Source: Rhizobiaceae bacterium
GTDB lineage: Bacteria; Pseudomonadota; Alphaproteobacteria; Rhizobiales; Rhizobiaceae
DNA: 64,000 nucleotides
Reading direction: 5' to 3'
NCBI GenBank assembly: GCA_017643495.1
Contig: JAEPNK010000002.1
Location: 1-64,000, forward strand
A program made the translations under genes and the position numbers. Within the stretch, counting starts at the first letter, position 1. Each line of letters begins with the position of its first letter. The notes beneath the pieces were generated by a model. It ran no database searches and was not told the origin of the DNA. It was given only the letters and a program-made list of their open reading frames with translations. Below are positions 17,726 to 26,125 of the stretch, one piece after another.

Positions 17726-19438
17726 ATGCCAGTAGAATTCCGCAAGGACATATTTTCCGAAGAACGTGATGACAATCTGAACGAGATTGGCCAACCCACG
17801 CAACGACAGGATGCGCTGGGACATGTCACCGGTCGCTCGCCGTATTATGATGACCATTTGTTCGACAACCTGCATCACATGCGATGCAAGCGCAGCCCGC
17901 ATCATCATGCGCGTATTCGCTCGATCGACATATCCGCTGCCGAGAGAATGCCGGGCGTGCGCAGGATCTTGCTTGGCAAGGATGTGCCAAACAACCTGAA
18001 CACATTGTTGAGCCTTCTGGATTTCGGGATAGATGACGAGCCTCTGATTGCCGACAAGAAAGTCAGTTATATTGGCGAACCTGTTGCAGCAGTAATCGCC
18101 GAAACCGATCGTCAGGCACGCGATGCCGTTGCAAAGATCAGGGTGGACTGGGAAGTTCTTCCGCATGTCCTTGATGTGGAAGAAGCCGTCAGGTCAGATG
18201 CGCCTACCGTAAACGATGTCTATCCGGACAATGTTTTCGTTTATCATGGTTCCTACGATCACCAGAAACTGCGTTATGGGGATGTGGATGCCGCATTTGC
18301 CCAGGCCGACCACGTGGTTGAAGGGCGATACCAGATGTCCCCCATCGAGCAGGCACCCACTGAAACCTGCGGTGCCATTGCTGCTCCCGAGACCAATGAC
18401 CGCTTTGTTTGTTACACTTCCACCCAGGCGTTGTTTTTCTCCCTCGGGACCGCTGCCAAGCTTCTGAATGTGCAATCCAACCGGTTGCATTTTATCGGTG
18501 GCACCGTTGGTGGCGGTTTCGGCGGAAAAGTCGACAGCCTGCATGAACCAATGGCTATTCTGGGCTGCATGGTAACCGGCAAACCTTGCAAGTTCATGTT
18601 TGACCGGGAAGAGGAGATGCAGGTTGGTGCCCCGCGCGGTGCCGAACGGTGGTACGTCAAGGACGGTGTCATGAATGACGGCCGCATCGTGGCTCGCAAG
18701 TTTACCGGTTACTTTGACAGCGGTGCCTATACGCGCCTTTCCAGTTACGCGATCATCAAGTGTGTAGGTCATTTGCCGGGTCCCTATACCATTCCCAATG
18801 TCTATGCTGATGTGTATTGCGTTTTCACCAACCGGACCCCGGCAACGGCGATGCGCGGATTTGGCATTACCGGCGTTGATTTCGCAATTGAGGCCCATAT
18901 GGACAAGGTTGCCGAAACCGTGGGCATTGATCCTGTTGAATTGCGCATCCTTAACGCCTACCGCGACGGAGACATGAAAGCGCACCGGCGGCTTGCCAAG
19001 AATACGGCCCTGATTGAATGTTGTCAGGTTGCAGCTGAAAAGTCGGGTTGGCGAATTTCCGATCAGGCAAGGCAGGCATCTTCCTTGCGTGACGGTGGCG
19101 GGGACCGGGCGCAATTGCCACCTCATACTGTCACCGACCAGAATGGCCGTGTGGAAGGTTTTGAAGGTACCGGTTATGCCGGTGGCAACAAGGGTGGCAT
19201 GCCGTCTCCCATGGAGCAATACCAGACCATTCCGGCCACGCCGGCTGCACAACCAGCCCCGCAACCTTCACAGACTGCGGCTCCCGCAAACCGGCCCGCA
19301 GCGCAGCCGTCCCAACCACCGGCATCGTCTGTTCCGCCGCCACCGCCTCCGGCAACATCACCAGATGCAGACCAGTTACGTGACAGGACCAGGCATTCCA
19401 GACGGTTCTCGTCAATTTCCGGCCTGAGACGAAGATAG
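17726..19438 (+). CDS. Molybdenum hydroxylase large subunit, N-terminal half (split CoxL/XdhB-like)
   Basis: This 570-residue protein holds the a/b hammerhead domain and the first molybdopterin-binding region. GGTVGGGFGGK lies at 258-268, where the Mo-ligand glutamine loop is expected. AMRGFG at 375-380 is the xanthine-dehydrogenase type of this loop, not the AYRCSFR loop of true form-I CO dehydrogenase. After about residue 490 the sequence leaves the family and becomes a Pro/Ala/Gln/Ser-rich tail with a PPPPPP run and a basic end. The other half of the subunit is in the next gene, in a different frame and with its own ribosome site. Substrate unknown, probably an N-heteroaromatic or aldehyde. 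Confidence 0.9.
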   Translation: MPVEFRKDIFSEERDDNLNEIGQPTQRQDALGHVTGRSPYYDDHLFDNLHHMRCKRSPHHHARIRSIDISAAERMPGVRRILLGKDVPNNLNTLLSLLDFGIDDEPLIADKKVSYIGEPVAAVIAETDRQARDAVAKIRVDWEVLPHVLDVEEAVRSDAPTVNDVYPDNVFVYHGSYDHQKLRYGDVDAAFAQADHVVEGRYQMSPIEQAPTETCGAIAAPETNDRFVCYTSTQALFFSLGTAAKLLNVQSNRLHFIGGTVGGGFGGKVDSLHEPMAILGCMVTGKPCKFMFDREEEMQVGAPRGAERWYVKDGVMNDGRIVARKFTGYFDSGAYTRLSSYAIIKCVGHLPGPYTIPNVYADVYCVFTNRTPATAMRGFGITGVDFAIEAHMDKVAETVGIDPVELRILNAYRDGDMKAHRRLAKNTALIECCQVAAEKSGWRISDQARQASSLRDGGGDRAQLPPHTVTDQNGRVEGFEGTGYAGGNKGGMPSPMEQYQTIPATPAAQPAPQPSQTAAPANRPAAQPSQPPASSVPPPPPPATSPDADQLRDRTRHSRRFSSISGLRRR

Positions 19439-19449
19439 GGAGAAGGATC

Positions 19450-20472
19450 ATGACACTGCACCGTGGCAAGGGATTTGCAGCAATCAATTATCCGATCGGT
19501 ATGAACCTTGGCGGCGACCCGTCACAAGCACTCGTCCATTCCAATCCTGACGGAAAGTTCATGGTTGCCCTTTCTTCCATTGATTTGGGGCAGGGCATGA
19601 AATCGGTAACCCGCCAGATAGCAGCAGAAACACTCGGCATCCCAGTGGGGGACGTTTATGTCGACACGGCTGACTCGGACACGGGACCGCATTGCATGGG
19701 CTCGTTTGCCTCCCGTGGTACACACAGGGTCGGGAATGCGGTCATTCAGGCAGCACTCGAGGCGCGTAGCGTCATGCTGGAAGCGGCTGCTGAAGAACTC
19801 GAAGTCAATGCAGCGGATCTGGAAACCGACGGGAAGGGCAATATCCACGTCAAGGGCGCGCCATCCCGCTCAATCACCACGGCTGAAGCGTGTGGAGCCG
19901 CACAGTTCAAACAGGGCAAGACAGTCTCGGGACGGGGAATTTTCCTCATTCCGATGTCAGATGTTGACCCGGATACAGGTGAAATGACCCCGGTATCGTG
20001 TTTTGCCCATGCCGCACTGGTGGTGGAAATCGAGGTGGATGACGAGACTGGTGAAATCGAGGTGCTGGAAATGAATTCAGCCTACGAAGTCGGTCGTGCG
20101 CTCAATCCCCGACTTGTGGAACAACAGCTTGTTGGCGGTGCCTGGATGGGAATGAGCCATGCGCTTTGGGAGACAACAGAGCCCAATTATCCTGATCGCA
20201 GTCATGGGCCGCGTGATTTCAACGAATATGTCATGCCTGGCCCCGGAGACATTTGTACCCACAATATAGCAGTTCTTGAACGCCCGGCCGAAGACGCACC
20301 CTATGGCGGCAAGGGGCCGGGGGAGATGTGTGCAAACCCTGTTCTGCCCGCAATGGCCAATGCTGTCTATAATGCGGTTGGCGTCCGGGTCGATGATTTG
20401 CCGATAACACCCGAAAAAGTCCTGCGTGGCATTCGCCAGAATGGCGGCGCAAGGCCTCAGGCCAGGAGATAG
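19450..20472 (+). CDS. Molybdenum hydroxylase large subunit, C-terminal half
   Basis: These 340 residues match the second molybdenum-binding domain. Landmarks are SSIDLGQGMKSVTRQIAAE, SDTGPHCMGSFASRGT (the family's D-x-x-P...G..GSR-type loop), EVLEMNSAYEVGRALNP and GGKGPGEMCANP with the catalytic glutamate at E292. It begins MTLHRGKGFAAINYPIG, the point where a one-chain large subunit would continue (GKGIA...). AGGGAGAAGG precedes ATG at good spacing. With the previous gene it should assemble one active large subunit from two chains. Confidence 0.9.
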   Translation: MTLHRGKGFAAINYPIGMNLGGDPSQALVHSNPDGKFMVALSSIDLGQGMKSVTRQIAAETLGIPVGDVYVDTADSDTGPHCMGSFASRGTHRVGNAVIQAALEARSVMLEAAAEELEVNAADLETDGKGNIHVKGAPSRSITTAEACGAAQFKQGKTVSGRGIFLIPMSDVDPDTGEMTPVSCFAHAALVVEIEVDDETGEIEVLEMNSAYEVGRALNPRLVEQQLVGGAWMGMSHALWETTEPNYPDRSHGPRDFNEYVMPGPGDICTHNIAVLERPAEDAPYGGKGPGEMCANPVLPAMANAVYNAVGVRVDDLPITPEKVLRGIRQNGGARPQARR

Positions 20473-20477
20473 GTCCG

Positions 20478-21359
20478 ATGCCGATCAACTCCACTATTGT
20501 TGGCATCGACAGCCCGGAGACGCTCGCAAGAGCGCTTGTCGATGCGCAATATCTGGCGGGGGATGATCTGTCGACATCGGCATACCTGGCGCTGGCGCTT
20601 GGCAAACCGCTGTTGTTGGAGGGCGCGCCCGGCGTTGGCAAGACCGAGGGGGCGAAAGCCATTGCCTCTGTTTTGGGCAGACAACTTGTACGATTGCAGT
20701 GCTTTGAGGGGATTGATTCCGCTTCTGCACTTTATGAGTGGAACTATCCGCGCCAGATGCTCGCTATCCGGGCAGCGGAAGACCGGTATGTGAACATCTA
20801 TTCCGATGATTTCCTGATTGCGAGACCCATGATGGACGCGCTCAAGAATCCCAGGGATACGGTGTTGCTCATTGACGAGGTCGACCGCTCGGATCACGAA
20901 TTCGAAGCCTTCCTGCTGGAGTTCCTTTCCGATTTTTCAATTTCAATTCCCGAGCGCGGTACGCTGCGGGCGGAATCCCGGCCGGTCGTGGTCCTGACTT
21001 CCAACCGGACACGGGAGCTTCACGAAGCCCTGCGACGTCGCTGCGTCTATAACTGGATTGATTATCCCGATCCCGTGCGGGAAGCCCAGATTGTCATGAT
21101 GCGCGCTAGCGCCGTAACACAGGAAACGGCCGCCAAGGTTGTGCGGGCGGTTGGTGCATTGCGTGCCGAACCGTTGGCAAAACCGCCCGGGGTTGCTGAG
21201 ACCGTTGAATGGGCGGAAGCGGCAACGGTTCTCAACCAGCAGGGCGCAGATTGGCCCCAGGCTTTCAAGCGTGCGATTGGTGTTGTCCTGAAAGACCAGG
21301 ATGATCTGGTTTTCATGGATGGCAGGATTGATGCAATGCTTGAGGAGGCAGCAGCATGA
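20478..21359 (+). CDS. MoxR/CoxD-type AAA+ ATPase
   Basis: A 293-residue AAA+ ATPase with Walker A GAPGVGKT at 49-56, Walker B LLIDEVDRSD and sensor VVLTSNRTRELHEALRRR. In CO dehydrogenase clusters CoxD acts with CoxE to mature the metal centre after cofactor insertion. This copy sits directly after the large-subunit genes and overlaps the CoxE gene by 4 bases, the same arrangement. Likely role: ATP-driven activation of the molybdenum hydroxylase. Confidence 0.9.
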   Translation: MPINSTIVGIDSPETLARALVDAQYLAGDDLSTSAYLALALGKPLLLEGAPGVGKTEGAKAIASVLGRQLVRLQCFEGIDSASALYEWNYPRQMLAIRAAEDRYVNIYSDDFLIARPMMDALKNPRDTVLLIDEVDRSDHEFEAFLLEFLSDFSISIPERGTLRAESRPVVVLTSNRTRELHEALRRRCVYNWIDYPDPVREAQIVMMRASAVTQETAAKVVRAVGALRAEPLAKPPGVAETVEWAEAATVLNQQGADWPQAFKRAIGVVLKDQDDLVFMDGRIDAMLEEAAA

Positions 21360-22492
21360 ATCCTGCAAGTTCCGGAAATACCGAACATGATCTTCCAAGG
21401 GCGGCATGGCCCTTTGTTGAATTTGCTTCGGTCCTGCGGGAAAACGGTTTTGCCGTGGCTCCGGAGCAGACCCGTTCTTTCATTGCATCTGTCGGATTGC
21501 TTGGACCACGCAGCATGCGGGACATTTACCGCTCGGCCCTGGCAAATTTTGCACCACCTCCCGAAAGGCGCGAGCAGTTTGATGCACTCTATCGCCTTGT
21601 GTTTCTCGGCCAATCCCTTGCTGAACGGGTAACCGACGATGAGGATGACGAGGTTCAGGCCTTTGATGAAAGGGATGGCGACAGTGAACCGCCGGAAGCA
21701 CAAGAGGAAAATGAATCCGGCGCGGAAGCAACCACTCTAGAAACGCTGGGTGTAAGGCAGTTCAACCGGCAGGATGACGATCTGGCCCTAACCAGGTTGC
21801 GCAGGCTGGCACCCCGCACTTTGCCGCAACGTGTTTCGAGGCGTCGCAAGTCTTCCCGCACCGGCGTTTACACGGACATGCGCAAGGTTTTGCGGGAGGC
21901 GGTAAAACGGGATGGGGAAGTGCTGACCTTGCCTTCACTGACCCGAAAGACCCGTCAGCGGCGCATTCTTTTGCTGGTCGACGTGTCAGGGTCGATGAAA
22001 GAACAGACGGAAAGCTGCTTGCGGTTTGCACACCAGTTGATGCGCAGTTCCGACCAGATGGAAGCATTCACGCTGGGAACACGGCTTACCCGTGTTACAA
22101 GGGCATTGCGCCAACGCCACCGTGAGCAGGCACTTTCATCTGTCGCAAACCTTGTTGCCGACTGGGACGGGGGTACGCGCCTGGGTGACGCACTTCAGTC
22201 ATTCCTCTCAGTGCCACGATTTGCCGGTTTTGTTCGCGGCTCCCTGGTGATTGTTCTGTCTGACGGTCTTGAGCGTGGAGATCCCGATGCAATCACCGAT
22301 GCAATGTTGAGAATTTCCCGGCTTGCATGGTCGGTTTTGTGGCTCTCGCCGCTTGTATCGGGGAAGGAAGAATTCCTGCCGCAAACCGAGGCTCTTCAGG
22401 CGATTGCGCCGTATGTCGACCGGTTTGGCAGTGGCCAGACAATTGCATCCCTGTGCGATGAAATCCTGAATTATTCCCGAAAGGCTGCCTAA
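21356..22492 (+). CDS. CoxE-like von Willebrand factor A-domain protein
   Basis: This 378-residue protein of the VWA_CoxE family contains a metal-ion-dependent adhesion site, D209-x-S211-x-S213 in LLLVDVSGSMKEQTES. The matching downstream residues are in FTLGTRLTRVTRAL and VIVLSDGLERGDP. An acidic stretch (DDEDDEVQAFDERDGDSEPP) lies before the domain. It partners the preceding MoxR ATPase. Start and stop overlap both neighbours (4 bases and 1 base). CoxF, the third partner in Oligotropha, is not seen nearby. Confidence 0.9.
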   Translation: MNPASSGNTEHDLPRAAWPFVEFASVLRENGFAVAPEQTRSFIASVGLLGPRSMRDIYRSALANFAPPPERREQFDALYRLVFLGQSLAERVTDDEDDEVQAFDERDGDSEPPEAQEENESGAEATTLETLGVRQFNRQDDDLALTRLRRLAPRTLPQRVSRRRKSSRTGVYTDMRKVLREAVKRDGEVLTLPSLTRKTRQRRILLLVDVSGSMKEQTESCLRFAHQLMRSSDQMEAFTLGTRLTRVTRALRQRHREQALSSVANLVADWDGGTRLGDALQSFLSVPRFAGFVRGSLVIVLSDGLERGDPDAITDAMLRISRLAWSVLWLSPLVSGKEEFLPQTEALQAIAPYVDRFGSGQTIASLCDEILNYSRKAA

Positions 22493-23373
22493 TGAACATT
22501 GTTGATGCCCATCATCACATATGGCGCCAGGCAGACCTGCCATGGCTTCAGGGACCGACCCAGCCACGTATTTTCGGGCGGTATGATCCAATCAAGCGTG
22601 ATTATCCGGTTACGGAATATCTGGAAGATATCGCTAGCTGCGGGATCGTGAAATCCGTGTATGTTCAGGTGAACTGGTCACCGGAACGCTATCTTGATGA
22701 AGCGCGATGGATTGAAGATGTGTCACGGGAAACTGGCTGGCCTCACGCGCAAGTTGGGTTCGCAGACCTGACGGTTGACGATGCCCGCCCTGCGCTGGAT
22801 GCACTTGCCGAATTTACAACAATGAGAGGTATACGCCAGCAATTGCACTGGCATGAAAACCCGCTCTATCGTTTCGCCAGTGGCCCGGATGTTGTGTGCG
22901 ACAAGAACTTGATCGCCAATGTTGCCAGACTTGCAGACTACGGGTGGAGTTTCGATCTGCAAGTATTTGACGACCAGATGGACGCGGCTGGCGAACTTGT
23001 CGATGCTTGTTCAAATGTTCCATTCATCCTGCAACACGCCGGGATGCTGGAAGACACATCTGATGAAGGCAGGGACAAATGGCTGGAAAGCCTGAAAAGA
23101 CTGGCTGGCAGGAAAAATGTTTTCTGCAAGCTTTCCGGTTTCGGGACCTTCATCCACCAGAACAGTGAAGCACATATCCAGTGGATGATTGATCAGTCAG
23201 TCTCCGTATTCGGTGCTGACCGGTGTTTGTTTGGTTCCAATTTTCCAATTGAGAAAATCTGGACATCCTATTCGGAGCTGATTGCAAGCTTTCTGCACGC
23301 AACGGCTGGCCTTGATGCCGCGGACAGACGGGCAATCTTTCACGACAATGCATGCCATATTTACAAAATTTGA
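22492..23373 (+). CDS. Amidohydrolase-2-family metal-dependent hydrolase (lactonase type)
   Basis: A 293-residue TIM-barrel hydrolase of the family that includes 2-pyrone-4,6-dicarboxylate lactonase and fuconolactonase. DAHHHIW at residues 5-11 supplies the first metal/substrate histidines, MRGIRQQLHW and LQHAGML lie in the middle, and GSNFPIEK near the end carries the usual late catalytic region (canonically G-S-D/N-x-P). It probably hydrolyses a lactone or cyclic amide formed after hydroxylation, but the substrate is unknown. ATG overlaps the CoxE stop by one base. Confidence 0.87.
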   Translation: MNIVDAHHHIWRQADLPWLQGPTQPRIFGRYDPIKRDYPVTEYLEDIASCGIVKSVYVQVNWSPERYLDEARWIEDVSRETGWPHAQVGFADLTVDDARPALDALAEFTTMRGIRQQLHWHENPLYRFASGPDVVCDKNLIANVARLADYGWSFDLQVFDDQMDAAGELVDACSNVPFILQHAGMLEDTSDEGRDKWLESLKRLAGRKNVFCKLSGFGTFIHQNSEAHIQWMIDQSVSVFGADRCLFGSNFPIEKIWTSYSELIASFLHATAGLDAADRRAIFHDNACHIYKI

Positions 23374-23403
23374 AAAATCTCAGGATTGAAGGAGGAATAA
23401 TCC

Positions 23404-24252
23404 ATGGCGCTCGAAATTCACTTGCTGGACTATGGTGACATCGAACTGGAATCAAGCTTTCTGGTTTTGGGACGCGAGTGCGGCCGCACAAGGAGGGTTC
23501 CGGTTTACGGTTTCCTGATTACGGGTGGTCAATATCCGGTGCTGGTTGATACAGGCTATCGTGACAATGCGATCATGGAGTCGCTTGGCATGCGGGGGCT
23601 GCAGTTCCACGAAAACATGATTGAAAATCAACTTGCCCGTTTCGACATGAAGCCGGGCGATATCCGCTACATTTGCCACACACACTGCCATATCGACCAT
23701 GCCGGCAAGGATGACCATTTTCCAATGACAACCACAGTGGTTCTTAACCGCAGGGAAATGGAACATTCCGTGTCAGGCCTGATGCATCCCCAATATCCAA
23801 AACCGGATGTGCAGCATCTTGTTGAGCGTCTTCACACGCCGGGCGCCTTGCGGCTTGAAGACACGGAACTTACCGGTGAAATCGAGCTAATTCCGGGCGT
23901 CACGCTTGATTGGGCAGGTGCCCATACAGAGGGCTCAATGAATGTGCATGTGGAAACTGCCGAGGGCAGGGCAACCGTGTGCGGCGATGTTATCTACGAC
24001 TTTAACGACCAGGTTGTGAACCCGCTCAACGAAATCCATGATCACGAGCCAAGGGTTACCGGCAATCATTCTGTTTCAAAGCGTGAAGAGAAAGCAGCCA
24101 TCAAGAAGCTTTTGAACACCTCGAAATTCCTGCTGCCCATCCATGACAAGCCTGCCAAGATTGAATCTGACCAGGTTGTTGGACGGTTGGACATGCAGGT
24201 GCCGGGGCCAATCACCCAGACATTGCCGAAGCGGGACTGGTTTCCGGTCTGA
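23404..24252 (+). CDS. Metallo-beta-lactamase-fold hydrolase, N-acyl-homoserine-lactonase-like
   Basis: The protein has 282 residues with the metal motif H94-x-H96-x-D98-H99 in CHTHCHIDHAGKDD, a further His in WAGAHTEGSMNVHV and Asp in CGDVIYDF. These are the dinuclear zinc ligands of AiiA-type lactonases. Given its operon, a role on a catabolic lactone is more likely than quorum quenching, but both remain possible. AGGAGGAATAATCC precedes ATG. It lies 30 bases after the amidohydrolase gene. Confidence 0.88.
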   Translation: MALEIHLLDYGDIELESSFLVLGRECGRTRRVPVYGFLITGGQYPVLVDTGYRDNAIMESLGMRGLQFHENMIENQLARFDMKPGDIRYICHTHCHIDHAGKDDHFPMTTTVVLNRREMEHSVSGLMHPQYPKPDVQHLVERLHTPGALRLEDTELTGEIELIPGVTLDWAGAHTEGSMNVHVETAEGRATVCGDVIYDFNDQVVNPLNEIHDHEPRVTGNHSVSKREEKAAIKKLLNTSKFLLPIHDKPAKIESDQVVGRLDMQVPGPITQTLPKRDWFPV

Positions 24253-24284
24253 GGCAGTTCAATAAAGGTTGAGGAGGAGATCAC

Positions 24285-25904
24285 ATGGCACATGAGGCTT
24301 TGGATCCGGCATTCCGGTCACTGATCGACGAGCATGCACCAGTCATGCAGACTGGCACCGGCTTTGAATTTACAGAAGGGCCTGTCTGGCACCCTGTTGA
24401 CCAGTACCTGTTGTTTTCAGACATGCCGGGCGATGTCCGGCGGCGCTGGGACAGGGCCGGTGTCCGTGAGGTCATGAACCCTTCCAACAAAGGGAACGGC
24501 CTGACATATGATGCTGATCTCAACCTGCTGGTTTGTGAGCATTCAACCTCGAGTGTGGCCCGGATCAGGCCGGACGGAACGCGCGAAGTGCTTGCATCCC
24601 ATTATGACGGACGCGAACTGAACAGCCCGAATGACATTGTCGTGGCGTCGAACGGTGATATCTACTTTACCGATCCGTGGTACGGCCGCATGGACGGATT
24701 CGGGGTTGAACGGCCAAGGCAGCTTGGCTGGCAAGGTGTATTTCGCATTCCGGCAGGGCGTCAGGGTTCGGATCCGGAACTGGTTGTGGACCGGTACCTG
24801 TTCAACATGCCGAACGGCCTTTGCTTCTCACCCGGTGAAAAACTGCTCTACATCAACGATACAGAGCAGGCAAACATTCGGGTGTTTGAAGTGCAGACTG
24901 ACGGCTCATTGTCCAACGGGCGTGTATTTGCTTCCGGTATCAAGGATACGCTGAAAGCCGGTGTCCCTGACGGCATGAAATGCGATTCGGAAGGAAATGT
25001 CTGGGTTACGGCTCCCGGCGGATTGTGGGTCTATGCGCCCGATGGCAAGTTGCTTGGTACCGTCAGCATCCCGGAAATGGCTGCCAACTTTCACTGGGGT
25101 GGTGAAGACTGGCGGACACTGTTCGTTTGTGCCTGCACTTCAGTGTACAGCGTCAAGACACTGGTTGGTCCGAATAATGAACCGTTCATGAGCAGTCGGG
25201 CCCGGCCTTCTGCATCTGCGAACAGCACTTCCGCAGCATCAGCAGGGCAGGAACAACAGGCAAGCAAATCTTCGGAAAATGCAATCATGACAGACGAGGG
25301 TTTCAGACTGGATCCGTCAAGATGCGCGCTGATAATTCAGGACATGCAAAATGACGTCATCATGGATGGTGGCGCATTTGCTGATTCCGGCTCTCCCGCG
25401 CACTGCCGGGAACAAAACGCCATACCAAATGCGGTACGTCTTGCAGAACACTGCCGTTCGCTTGGTATTCCGGTCATTCATGTCTGGTTTCAACGTTCTG
25501 CCTCGCTGAACGACATGACCATGAGTTGCCCGCTTTTTGAAGGCGTGGAGGAGAACAATGCGTTGATTGACGGGACCTGGGGCAGCGAGCCAGTTACCGG
25601 TCTGTCGGCAAAGCCCGGTGATCATATTGTGAAAAAGCAACGCATGAGTGCCTGGGAAGGAACCAATCTGGAAACCATCCTGAAAGCGGAACAACGCGAC
25701 ATCATCATTGAAAGTGGCGCCTGGACCAACATGTCGGTCGAACACACCGCAAGGACTGGTGCGGACAAGGGCTATATCATGGTGATTCCCGAGGATGCCT
25801 GTTCAACAATGAATGCCGAATGGCACAAGGTTTCCATTGAATATGCCATGCAGAACGTTGCTGTTGTTACCCGGACAGACGATGTAATCCGGGCTTTGGG
25901 CTAA
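24285..25904 (+). CDS. Fusion of SMP-30/gluconolactonase with an isochorismatase-like domain lacking the cysteine nucleophile
   Basis: A 539-residue, two-domain protein. Residues about 20-300 are an SMP-30/gluconolactonase beta-propeller: EGPVWHPVDQYLLFSDMPG, the metal-binding NSPNDIVVASNGDIYFTDP and PDGMKCDSEGNVWVTAPGG. Residues 303-335 are a Ser/Ala/Gln-rich linker. From about 343 it is an isochorismatase-like alpha/beta hydrolase with D353 (QDMQND) and K450/K451 (IVKKQRMSAWEG). The nucleophile position is Ser484 in TNMSVEHTAR instead of the usual cysteine. The domain may act by a different mechanism, as true isochorismatases do, or only bind ligand. It is the last gene of the run. GAGGAGG precedes ATG. 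Confidence 0.9.
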   Translation: MAHEALDPAFRSLIDEHAPVMQTGTGFEFTEGPVWHPVDQYLLFSDMPGDVRRRWDRAGVREVMNPSNKGNGLTYDADLNLLVCEHSTSSVARIRPDGTREVLASHYDGRELNSPNDIVVASNGDIYFTDPWYGRMDGFGVERPRQLGWQGVFRIPAGRQGSDPELVVDRYLFNMPNGLCFSPGEKLLYINDTEQANIRVFEVQTDGSLSNGRVFASGIKDTLKAGVPDGMKCDSEGNVWVTAPGGLWVYAPDGKLLGTVSIPEMAANFHWGGEDWRTLFVCACTSVYSVKTLVGPNNEPFMSSRARPSASANSTSAASAGQEQQASKSSENAIMTDEGFRLDPSRCALIIQDMQNDVIMDGGAFADSGSPAHCREQNAIPNAVRLAEHCRSLGIPVIHVWFQRSASLNDMTMSCPLFEGVEENNALIDGTWGSEPVTGLSAKPGDHIVKKQRMSAWEGTNLETILKAEQRDIIIESGAWTNMSVEHTARTGADKGYIMVIPEDACSTMNAEWHKVSIEYAMQNVAVVTRTDDVIRALG

Positions 25905-26125
25905 ACGTATGAGCATAAAATGTCTTTGTGCACGCCAACCAACATAATTTTAAGCTTTTGCGTTTATTTGGGTTGACCGCAAAGGCTTGTTCCGACTATG
26001 TAACCCAAACTTTCCGGGGCATGCCAGGGATTGCGAACACGCCAACTTCGGTTGACGGATACCAGTTGGACGAACAGTGTTTTGTCCGGTAATTCAGGTT
26101 CGCTAAATTTCATGCGTCCGTTTGG

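Noticed and set aside
17201-19264. Two - strand frames of 321 and 356 codons opposite the molybdenum hydroxylase genes
   Set aside because: The + strand carries clear family motifs in the same region. The antisense products have no recognisable domain.
17726-19438. True form-I CO dehydrogenase
   Set aside because: The active-site loop reads AMRGFG instead of the AYRCSFR type with its Cu-binding cysteine, so CO oxidation is not supported.
17726-20472. The split large subunit as a simple frameshift or sequencing error
   Set aside because: The first chain ends in about 70 residues of unrelated Pro-rich sequence, and the second has its own AGGGAGAAGG site and ATG. A single base error would not produce both.
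23404-24252. Quorum-quenching AHL lactonase as the main role of the metallo-beta-lactamase protein
   Set aside because: No luxI/luxR-type genes are nearby, and the operon is catabolic. The fold fits, but the role is not supported by context.
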